From: an uncultured Actinomycetes bacterium
GTDB lineage: Bacteria; Actinomycetota; Actinomycetes; Nanopelagicales; Nanopelagicaceae
DNA length: 5,842 nt
Assembly: GCA_903839585.1 (NCBI GenBank)
Contig: CAIMCU010000211.1
Span: forward strand, 1-5,842
Reading direction: 5' to 3'
Shown here piece after piece: positions 1 through 4,518 of this stretch. Below the pieces are notes generated by a model. That model saw only the letters and a list, made by a program, of their open reading frames with translations, was not told where the DNA came from and did no database searches. How positions within the stretch are numbered: the stretch's first letter is position 1; the number at the start of each line of letters is the position of its first letter. Position numbers and translations under genes: made by a program.

Positions 1-1036
1 TGCCTCCAGATCCGAAACCTGAATTATCTGTAACCTCCCAATCTTCCACAAGAGCTCGACAGAAAAGCTTCTTATTTGTATTCGACGGGTCATCTGGATC
101 TTGGCCAAAGTATGGAATTTCAAGAACGATATTTTCGATATCAGAGTAGTCATTGCTAACAGTTGGGTAATTGCTATTAATCTGAAAAGAATCTTCCGCA
201 TTGAAGGAAACATCTCCAGTAATGAAGCTTAACCCTTGAATATTCGGGGGCTGAGGAACAAAAGCAGCCGTAATTTCAAAGTTTGGAACACCATCGGGAG
301 GGACTATCGCTCCAAAGTACCAATCAAATATCCAGGGTGCATCATCTGAATCCAATACCGTAAAGGAATCTCGACTAGTAGTTACCGTGACGCCTTCACC
401 TGTTCCGATTTTGACAGTCACGGATTCGAAATCAAAGTCCGAATCTGGTGAAAAACGAATTTCGGGTGAGAAATAGACCGGATCAAACTTAATCACAGAT
501 TGAGTAGAGCTTGAACAAGGTACGGGCTCGATAGCTAGGCTATCAATACATGCTTGACCATTTTCAGAGGGCATCAGGGTTATAGAAGTTAGTATCGGTT
601 GAAAAGTTATCTCTGCCTCAAAATCTTCAAAATTCGGTGGAATCTGTAAATATCCGCCATCCCATGTAAACGAAAAAACCACTCCACTCGAATCGGCCAT
701 ATCGATAGAAGTTGTATTGGAAGTGGACGTTACCGATGTGCCCTGAATAACCGCTCTACTTGAATCAATTAAGGTAAGTGTCACAGATGCAAACTCAAAA
801 CCGTCATTTGGATAGATATAGATGAAGGGGCTGGAACTCTTATCGATATCCACTTGCTGAGACCAACCCAAGGTGTCTTGAGTTGTACCGTCGTAATGAT
901 CTAGTGAAACGTACCCATTCCCTGATTTTATGAGGCTTACGTGTGTATATGGCGCGGTTGCATTCGATGGGCCTATCCCAATAAGCTGAAAAAGAAGGGA
1001 TGCCGCAGTGACCAAGACGGCTACCGATCTACGCAT
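1..1036 (-). CDS. Secreted beta-rich repeat protein, C-terminus missing (runs off left edge)
   Basis: Open from ATG at 1036 to the window edge: 345 codons, no stop. Residues 1-28 form a signal peptide: MRRS, a hydrophobic stretch (about 5-22), then PSNATA, with likely cleavage after A26 (S-N-A); cleavage after A28 is less likely because Pro follows. The mature part is rich in Ser, Thr, Asp and aromatics, as in extracellular beta-sandwich proteins. Two diverged domain copies are visible, about residues 34-147 and 152-260. Both contain SP-[FE]-I-x-[YF]-x-P-[ND], then F-[ED]-F-[AE]-S-V-T, then a TS-rich strand, a W-x-[GF] turn, I-x-P-P, and end in F-x-P. A third segment (261-345) contains an acidic loop, GQDPDDPS, and may begin another domain. 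I do not recognise the family; an adhesin, S-layer or cell-surface protein is possible. The ATG is chosen because the signal peptide starts there and a -10-like box lies 6 bases upstream. It is divergent from the two-component operon. Confidence 0.8.
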   Translation of the reverse strand, partial: MRRSVAVLVTAASLLFQLIGIGPSNATAPYTHVSLIKSGNGYVSLDHYDGTTQDTLGWSQQVDIDKSSSPFIYIYPNDGFEFASVTLTLIDSSRAVIQGTSVTSTSNTTSIDMADSSGVVFSFTWDGGYLQIPPNFEDFEAEITFQPILTSITLMPSENGQACIDSLAIEPVPCSSSTQSVIKFDPVYFSPEIRFSPDSDFDFESVTVKIGTGEGVTVTTSRDSFTVLDSDDAPWIFDWYFGAIVPPDGVPNFEITAAFVPQPPNIQGLSFITGDVSFNAEDSFQINSNYPTVSNDYSDIENIVLEIPYFGQDPDDPSNTNKKLFCRALVEDWEVTDNSGFGSGG

Positions 1037-1042
1037 AATTTG

Positions 1043-1071
1043 AGGGTAAGACCGGTGGGATGCCTTAACAA
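1043..1071 (-). promoter_or_regulatory. Candidate leaderless promoter of the secreted protein gene
   Basis: On the minus strand, TTGTTA (1071-1066) and TACCCT (1048-1043) are separated by 17 bases. TACCCT fits the actinobacterial -10 pattern TANNNT. Only CAAATT separates it from the ATG at 1036, and no Shine-Dalgarno sequence precedes the ATG. This places transcription start at or next to the A of ATG. Assignment is by motif only. Confidence 0.5.
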
Positions 1072-1091
1072 TTTACTTCTAGTGTTTTCCC

Positions 1092-1097
1092 TACCTT
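1092..1097 (+). promoter_or_regulatory. Candidate -10 box for leaderless transcription of the response regulator operon
   Basis: TACCTT (TANNNT type) is followed by exactly six bases (TACTAG) and then GTG at 1104. This is the same geometry as the divergent gene. No convincing -35 is seen at 16-18 bases. The two divergent promoters share the 67-base region 1037-1103, so one regulator bound there could control both. Confidence 0.4.
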
Positions 1098-1103
1098 TAC
1101 TAG

Positions 1104-1775
1104 GTGTTTGGCGACAAATTGCGAGAAGATGCCACTGTGATTATCGCCAACGTAGTTGTCATCGATGACGACGCCTTTGTGCGCTCCTCGCTAACAGCTG
1201 GGTTCCGATCCTTTGGAATCCAGGTAGTTGGAACCGCAGAGAACTTCGCGGAAGCTCTGAAAATATGTAACAAGAGTTCTGTTGATGTAGCAATAGTTGA
1301 TTTTGATCTTGGCCCAGGACCAAATGGTGTCGATATCTGTTACTCGCTCAGAAAGAACTTTCCGACGATTGGCTTAATCCTCTTAACAAGTTATCGCGAT
1401 CCGAAGATTGCAGATCCGTATATGTTGCCTCTTCCAAAGGGCACACGATTCATCTCAAAGACTGACCTTGGCGATTTTCAGATTCTGGTCAATGAGGTTA
1501 TTACCGCCAAAACAAAACCGTTATCTAAAACTTTTCGATTTGCCGAGAAGAGTCCTCTTACCAGCGTTCAGCTTGAAGTTTTAAGAATGGTCGCCGAAGG
1601 GCTGAGTTCATCGGAGATTGCAGAAAGAAGGCAGGTATCTGTAAAAGCTATTGAAGGAGTGATCTCAAAGATTCATACAACTCTAAAACTAGAGAAAAGT
1701 AAGTCTCAGAACCAACGGATTCAGCTAACGCGTGCATACTTTAAACTCTCAGGGAGGAAGCCTCCCGGTGCTTAA
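1104..1775 (+). CDS. NarL/LuxR-type response regulator
   Basis: A 223-residue cytoplasmic DNA-binding response regulator. The receiver domain spans about residues 16-134. It has the acidic pocket D21-D22-D23, the likely phosphoacceptor D66 (in V-D-F-D-L-G), the switch T95 (in LLTS) and the conserved lysine K119 (in F-I-S-K). A LuxR-type helix-turn-helix lies at about 152-196 (LTSVQLEVLRMVAEGLSSSE onward), with the family hallmarks L-T-x-x-Q-x-E-V-L and G-x-S-x-x-E-I-A. A Lys/Gln/Arg-rich tail follows. Length is typical for the family. GTG 1104 is chosen because of the -10 box 6 bases upstream. GTG 1137, with a GAGAAG sequence upstream, would also give an intact receiver domain and remains a real alternative. 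The downstream gene is a histidine kinase overlapping by 8 bases, presumably its cognate partner. Targets are unknown; the divergent secreted-protein gene is the obvious candidate by position only. Confidence 0.92.
   Translation: MFGDKLREDATVIIANVVVIDDDAFVRSSLTAGFRSFGIQVVGTAENFAEALKICNKSSVDVAIVDFDLGPGPNGVDICYSLRKNFPTIGLILLTSYRDPKIADPYMLPLPKGTRFISKTDLGDFQILVNEVITAKTKPLSKTFRFAEKSPLTSVQLEVLRMVAEGLSSSEIAERRQVSVKAIEGVISKIHTTLKLEKSKSQNQRIQLTRAYFKLSGRKPPGA
1752..1766 (+). promoter_or_regulatory. Hairpin covering the kinase gene's Shine-Dalgarno sequence
   Basis: GGGAGG (1752-1757), loop AAG, CCTCCC (1761-1766): a perfect 6-bp, all-GC-paired apart from one A-U per strand, inverted repeat. The left arm is a strong Shine-Dalgarno sequence, and GTG 1768 starts two bases after the right arm. 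The whole hairpin lies inside the last codons of the response regulator gene, so ribosomes finishing that gene would open it. This suggests translational coupling; it is inferred from sequence alone. Confidence 0.6.
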
Positions 1776-3438
1776 CAAGTTTAAAAACGATATCTTGCAA
1801 AACTCACGCCTATCAAAACAGGGGTTCTGGCTCTACTCACCTATATCAATTCTGGGTTATCCCGTAAGTATTCTCGTCGCTGATGAAAATGCCAGTCCAC
1901 TTCTAGCCCTCTTGGGTGGCGTCCTACTCACAGCATTGACGTATCTTGTGTATCTCGCGCAATTGAAGTTGCTTGGTAAAAACTCACTCAGTAGTCACTC
2001 ATACCTGCGGATCTTCTTCTTAGTTTCGGTAATCACTGGAGTCTTCAGAGGCTTTTCCTTCTACCTTTTCGTAGATCTTCTCGGACAGAGCCAGCCAAGT
2101 GGGCTTCTCAATCGAGTTTTGAGCTCAACCTTTACAACGCTTTTTTGGTTATCGCTTTCAAACTACGTCATCTCAATTTCTAAGAGTTTTCGATATCAGT
2201 ACCAAAGGGCTTTACATCAGTACTTACTTGGAACCCGCAGTGGATCAAGTTTAGCTCCCCTTTCAAAAGGCAACAAAGAGATCTTGGATAATCTGCAAGC
2301 CCGTTTGAGTTCATCTGTGCAGGGGTTTCTATCAGCTGATGACCCTGCCGCCTTCAGAAGTTTATCTGGGGTATTAACGCAGCAGATAAATGATCAAATC
2401 AGACCTTTGAGTAAGAGAATTTTCGTTAGAAGTCTCTCCGAATTTCCGATGGTTCACCATCAGCAGCACTTAAAGGATGCGCTAAAGAACCTGGAGTTCT
2501 CATGGCTTTGGTTCTATTTCTTAATTACTGTACTGGCGGCTTTTAGCAACGTATCAATCCGAACGCCGGCCGAGTCATTTTGGAGAACCTTTACCTTTCT
2601 CTTCCCTTTAACTCTAATAAGTTTAGTTTTCCACCTTCTTCAGAGGCGGAACTTCAATGCAAAGTTCACCCTGAGCCTGTCATATCTTTTTGCTGTTGGA
2701 GTTCTACCAGTTGCTGTGAGTGAGTACGCGGTGCATCAAATTGGATACTCGGGAAACTGGCTTGCCACCTTTACAATTTCTCCAGTTGCTCCTGCGGTGA
2801 TTTATGTTCTCTCATTGCTCAAGCTTGCAAAGCAGGATCGCCTGATGATTATCGATGCCTTAGAAAAAAGCTCGCTTTCCTCTAACTCCATCTTAGAAAG
2901 TGAAAAATCGATTGAGAGAGCTTCCATTGCTACATATCTGCACAACACATTACAGTCAGAGCTTCTTGCTCTCTCGCGTCAGTTAGAGGTTGCGGCTAAT
3001 GAGAATAATCCCCAGCGTTCTGCAGAGCTTTTGGAACAGGTTTCAACTCGAGTTAATCGCTCCATCGCCTCTGATTATGAGCTCTTTACCCAATCGCCTC
3101 TAGATCGACTCGGCAGAGTTGTTGAGTCATGGCGCGGAATTCTCGATATCAGTGTTGATTTCCCTGAGACTTTACGCGAGAGTAGTCGGAGAAACTCCAT
3201 TATTGTTCAAGCGATTGAAGAAGTGGCTACAAATATCTCTCGCTATGACGTCGCTACAAAGTTATCGGTGAGCGTCTCCAAAAAAGAACAAGGTTTGTTG
3301 ATTACTTTTCAAAGTAATGGCAAAGGCAAGTTGATTAAGTCTAAAGGTGGAGGAACAGCCTGGCTCAATCAGGTGGCTATATCTGAGTGGTCGATTACAA
3401 AGAATGAAATCGGTACATTGCTTACTGTAGAGATCTAG
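1768..3438 (+). CDS. Membrane sensor histidine kinase with eight predicted helices and HisKA_3-like core
   Basis: About 556 residues from GTG 1768. This start overlaps the regulator's stop by 8 bases and has a GGGAGG ribosome site. An in-frame GTG at 1732 would add 12 residues but has no clear site. Four hydrophobic segments lie at about residues 23-40, 44-68, 79-104 and 118-138. A cytoplasmic-looking, polar stretch of about 105 residues follows, then four more segments at about 244-263, 272-292, 298-320 and 331-354. The dimerisation and phosphotransfer helix carries A-S-I-A-T-Y-L-H-N-T-L-Q with likely phosphoacceptor H392, similar to the HisKA_3 box of NarX-type kinases. The ATPase domain has an N box E-x-x-x-N (E485, N489). 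The usual D-x-G-x-G reads S-N-G-K-G (516-520), so the adenine-contacting Asp is absent, and the second glycine motif reads G-G-G-T-A. The predicted role is autophosphorylation and phosphotransfer to the upstream regulator. The signal sensed is unknown and no extracellular domain is evident. Confidence 0.85.
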   Translation: MLNKFKNDILQNSRLSKQGFWLYSPISILGYPVSILVADENASPLLALLGGVLLTALTYLVYLAQLKLLGKNSLSSHSYLRIFFLVSVITGVFRGFSFYLFVDLLGQSQPSGLLNRVLSSTFTTLFWLSLSNYVISISKSFRYQYQRALHQYLLGTRSGSSLAPLSKGNKEILDNLQARLSSSVQGFLSADDPAAFRSLSGVLTQQINDQIRPLSKRIFVRSLSEFPMVHHQQHLKDALKNLEFSWLWFYFLITVLAAFSNVSIRTPAESFWRTFTFLFPLTLISLVFHLLQRRNFNAKFTLSLSYLFAVGVLPVAVSEYAVHQIGYSGNWLATFTISPVAPAVIYVLSLLKLAKQDRLMIIDALEKSSLSSNSILESEKSIERASIATYLHNTLQSELLALSRQLEVAANENNPQRSAELLEQVSTRVNRSIASDYELFTQSPLDRLGRVVESWRGILDISVDFPETLRESSRRNSIIVQAIEEVATNISRYDVATKLSVSVSKKEQGLLITFQSNGKGKLIKSKGGGTAWLNQVAISEWSITKNEIGTLLTVEI

Positions 3439-3452
3439 AACTTTCGCTTCAC

Positions 3453-3623
3453 TTACTTTCGCTTGAGTTTGCGCAGAGATTTCTTATCTGCTCGGCGCTT
3501 AACTCGCTCGGCCTTCATCGATGGTGAATCAAATGTCCAGCGAAGGATTGGGATCAAGATAAGCAGCGCAAAGAATCCCCCAAAGCCTTGGAGAAAGAGT
3601 GAGTTATCGATACCGCCGAGCAT
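3453..3623 (-). CDS. Small basic single-pass membrane protein, 56 aa, unknown function
   Basis: ATG 3623 to TAA 3453 gives 56 residues. A hydrophobic helix lies at about residues 9-28 (LFLQGFGGFFALLILIPIL). After it comes a strongly basic cytoplasmic-type tail (residues 37-56) with many Lys and Arg, ending LRKLKRK. A CATACT hexamer lies 6 bases before the ATG, as at three other genes in the window, and no Shine-Dalgarno sequence is visible. It converges on the kinase gene, leaving only 14 bases between the stops. No terminator is seen between them. The family is not recognised. The membrane-plus-polybasic layout is the main support that it is real, along with the start-site geometry. Confidence 0.6.
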   Translation of the reverse strand: MLGGIDNSLFLQGFGGFFALLILIPILRWTFDSPSMKAERVKRRADKKSLRKLKRK

Positions 3624-3695
3624 TGGGCAAGTATGACTTAACTACGGAGAGATTTCTTTTTTACTCATGAAGATACTCTGCGTACTTTTATTTTT
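3624..3695. other. Intergenic spacer upstream of the 56-aa gene
   Basis: AT-rich spacer between the tRNA1 terminator and the 56-aa gene. The only element I can point to is the minus-strand hexamer CATACT (3635-3630), 6 bases from the ATG, a candidate leaderless -10 box. No -35 is apparent. Confidence 0.35.
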
Positions 3696-3739
3696 CATTC
3701 AAAGAAAGATAGCCCCCGGTGACTAGTCCGAAGGCTATC
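3696..3739 (-). terminator. Intrinsic terminator after tRNA-like gene 1
   Basis: On the minus strand, GATAGCCTTCGG (3739-3728) pairs with CCGGGGGCTATC (3719-3708). This makes a 12-bp stem including two U-G pairs, with an 8-base loop (ACTAGTCA), followed by TTTCTTT. It lies 11 bases beyond the tRNA discriminator base and is duplicated at 4326-4361. Confidence 0.8.
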
Positions 3740-3749
3740 TCAAGGTGTG

Positions 3750-3823
3750 CACCGCTGGTAGGATTCGAACCTACGACAGTCTCGGGAGTCAATCGAGGGC
3801 TCTATCCGCTGAGCTACAGCGGT
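3750..3823 (-). tRNA. tRNA-like gene 1, formal anticodon GAC, isotype uncertain
   Basis: Reads as a 74-nt cloverleaf without CCA. Acceptor ACCGCTG pairs perfectly with CAGCGGT, and the discriminator is G. The D-arm is GCTC-AGCGGATA-GAGC and the T-arm GTAGG-TTCGAAT-CCTAC is perfect. The anticodon arm is CTCGA-TTGACTC-CCGAG, with an A-C mismatch closing the loop. By position the anticodon is GAC (3790-3788), nominally Val. However, position 37 is U, where almost all tRNAs have a purine; the variable loop has six bases; and the acceptor end and G discriminator are not Val-like. A20 and G73 recall tRNA-Arg, but the loop does not fit Arg. The gene is followed by a strong terminator. It is either an atypical functional tRNA, a tRNA-derived RNA or a decaying copy; I leave the isotype open. 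Confidence 0.7.
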
Positions 3824-3842
3824 ACACGAGCGCAAAATAGAT

Positions 3843-3871
3843 CGCCAAGCGATTTTCTTACTCACTTGGCG
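3843..3871 (-). other. Conserved inverted repeat upstream of tRNA-like gene 1
   Basis: Minus-strand CGCCAAGTGA and TCGCTTGGCG form a 10-bp stem with one T-G pair and a 9-base loop. It lies 22 bases after the stop of the 134-aa gene and 19 bases before the tRNA 5' end. TATTTT (3838-3833) between the hairpin and the tRNA could be a -10 box. Read on the plus strand, the stem is followed by GTTTTC, so a weak plus-strand terminator is an alternative. Confidence 0.55.
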
Positions 3872-3893
3872 TTTTCTATGTGGATATCTTTGA

Positions 3894-4298
3894 TTAAGCC
3901 TTAACTACTAAGTGAACTATCTGTTCTGCTGTTGCTCCACTCTTGAGCTCATCGGTGACGTTCGTTGGAAGGCCGTTTATTTGTGCGGCGGCCAGGTAGG
4001 CAAGCTGTGCCGAAATCTCAGTCATCCAGTACATCGCACTAGGACCAGCACGGTCGATGACTCGTTGAGCCTGTGCGATGCGATCGTCGGAGAACTTCGC
4101 ACGATCATTTGCGTTGTCATCTATTACCGCAAGAAGGAAGCGCTTAATCTCAACGGCAATACCGGTTGAATCGTTGTTGCTTTCGATTAGCTCCTTAAGT
4201 TCGGCATCTAACCCGCGAAGCTTGCGGGTGCGGTTTTTACTGCGCCGAGAGTTAAGGAGCATTGTGATAATTACGGAGAGTAAGAAAATTTCTAACAT
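3894..4298 (-). CDS. Hypothetical protein, 134 aa, N-terminal membrane anchor
   Basis: ATG 4298 to TAA 3894 gives 134 residues. Residues 2-15 (LEIFLLSVIITMLL) are hydrophobic, followed at once by a basic cluster (RRSKNRTRK), as in an inward-facing membrane anchor. The rest looks alpha-helical and charged. It includes LDAELKELIESNND (about 30-43) and an Ala-rich helix around 96-108 (AQLAYLAAAQING). I do not recognise the family and see no catalytic motif. The frame stays open upstream to 4415, but those extra 39 codons read through the tRNA-like gene and terminator and include the typical antisense-tRNA string VVVGSNPTSGAR. ATG 4298 is therefore preferred; it also has CATAAT exactly 6 bases upstream. 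The gene lies between the two copies of the tRNA module, so it has terminators before and after it. Confidence 0.72.
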   Translation of the reverse strand: MLEIFLLSVIITMLLNSRRSKNRTRKLRGLDAELKELIESNNDSTGIAVEIKRFLLAVIDDNANDRAKFSDDRIAQAQRVIDRAGPSAMYWMTEISAQLAYLAAAQINGLPTNVTDELKSGATAEQIVHLVVKA

Positions 4299-4304
4299 GT
4301 GCCC

Positions 4305-4310
4305 ATTATG
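4305..4310 (-). promoter_or_regulatory. Candidate -10 box (CATAAT) of the 134-aa gene
   Basis: CATAAT on the minus strand matches TATAAT at five of six positions. GGGCAC then leads directly into ATG 4298. Because an intrinsic terminator ends only 16 bases upstream, the gene needs its own promoter. TTGTCA (4327-4322) is present, but an 11-base spacing is too short for a normal -35. Confidence 0.45.
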
Positions 4311-4325
4311 GTTACTGAGAGTGAC

Positions 4326-4361
4326 AAAAAAGTAGCCCCCGGTGACTACTCCGAGGGCTAC
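4326..4361 (-). terminator. Intrinsic terminator after tRNA-like gene 2
   Basis: Minus-strand GTAGCCCTCGG (4361-4351) pairs with CCGGGGGCTAC (4342-4332) in an 11-bp stem with one U-G pair. The loop AGTAGTCA is 8 bases, followed directly by TTTTTT (4331-4326). It is the stronger of the two duplicated terminators. Compared with copy 1, one stem pair has changed on both sides (A-U to G-C), so pairing is kept. Confidence 0.88.
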
Positions 4362-4372
4362 CTCTTGGCGTG

Positions 4373-4446
4373 CACCGCTGGTAGGATTCGAACCCACGAC
4401 AACCTCTTTAGTCAAAAGAGCGCTCTATCCGCTGAGCTACAGCGGC
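4373..4446 (-). tRNA. tRNA-like gene 2, formal anticodon GAC, isotype uncertain
   Basis: A 74-nt cloverleaf without CCA. Acceptor GCCGCTG pairs with CAGCGGT, leaving a G-U at pair 1-72, and the discriminator is G. The D-arm is identical to copy 1. The anticodon arm CTCTT-TTGACTA-AAGAG is perfectly paired, with formal anticodon GAC (4413-4411) and again U at position 37. The variable loop is GTTGTC (six bases). The T-arm is GTGGG-TTCGAAT-CCTAC with one G-U. Relative to copy 1, stem pair 30-40 changed from G-C to U-A on both sides and the A-C mismatch is repaired to U-A. That favours a maintained structure over random decay. Isotype is not assigned. Confidence 0.72.
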
Positions 4447-4465
4447 ACACGAGCGCAAAGTAGAG

Positions 4466-4494
4466 CGCCAAGCGAGTTACATACTCACTTGGCG
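4466..4494 (-). other. Conserved inverted repeat between aminotransferase and tRNA-like gene 2
   Basis: Minus-strand CGCCAAGTGAGT and ACTCGCTTGGCG form a 12-bp stem with one T-G pair and a 5-base loop (ATGTA). It is 24 bases after the aminotransferase stop and 19 bases before the tRNA 5' end. TACTTT (4461-4456) between them could be a -10 box. The poor T-run after the stem makes an efficient minus-strand terminator unlikely. A processing signal, or a weak plus-strand terminator (GTTTTC follows on that strand), is equally possible. Confidence 0.55.
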
Positions 4495-4518
4495 TTTTCT
4501 ATGTGGATAAGTTTTGGT

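Larger units (their letters stand above)
3710..3886 (-). repeat. Direct repeat copy 1: hairpin + tRNA-like gene + terminator module
   Basis: Aligns without gaps to 4333-4509 (offset 623). I count 21 mismatches in 177 bases, 88% identity. Identity is not uniform: the D-arm, acceptor and T-arm, and the outer flanks are nearly unchanged, while the anticodon stem, the hairpin loop and the spacer before the terminator carry most of the changes. Confidence 0.92.
4333..4509 (-). repeat. Direct repeat copy 2: hairpin + tRNA-like gene + terminator module
   Basis: Partner of 3710-3886; ungapped, 88% identical over 177 bases. Its upstream end lies 9 bases after the aminotransferase stop codon. The two copies and the 134-aa gene together form a 623-bp period, which suggests a tandem segmental duplication or a small cassette flanked by tRNA copies. 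Confidence 0.92.

Noticed and set aside
941..1168. 75-codon plus-strand frame across the divergent spacer
   Set aside because: It overlaps the signal peptide of the minus-strand gene and the start of the response regulator, and has no protein-like features.
3440..3469. Two 15-base near-repeats around ACTTTCGCTT at the kinase/56-aa gene junction
   Set aside because: 13 of 15 positions match, but one unit encodes the Lys/Arg-rich end of the small protein. It is too short to interpret.
3643..3669. Eight-codon minus-strand frame MSKKEISP upstream of the 56-aa gene, as a leader peptide
   Set aside because: There is no run of regulatory codons, no attenuator hairpin and no promoter geometry supporting it.
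3719..3904. Plus-strand open frame containing APLVGFEPTT...LYPLSYSGT
   Set aside because: It is the antisense translation of tRNA-like gene 1; this kind of string is a common false protein over tRNA genes.
4299..4415. 39-codon N-terminal extension of the 134-aa protein
   Set aside because: It reads through the tRNA-like gene and its terminator; ATG 4298 has a better start context.
3710..4509. Integrative element with tRNA att sites
   Set aside because: The copies are full modules rather than 3'-end att fragments, and no integrase or recombinase is encoded between them.
4502..4510. TTATCCACA on the minus strand, a perfect E. coli-type DnaA box
   Set aside because: It is a single site; the matching position in copy 1 has a mismatch, and there is no cluster, AT-rich unwinding region or dnaA/dnaN. 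Chance is more likely than an origin.
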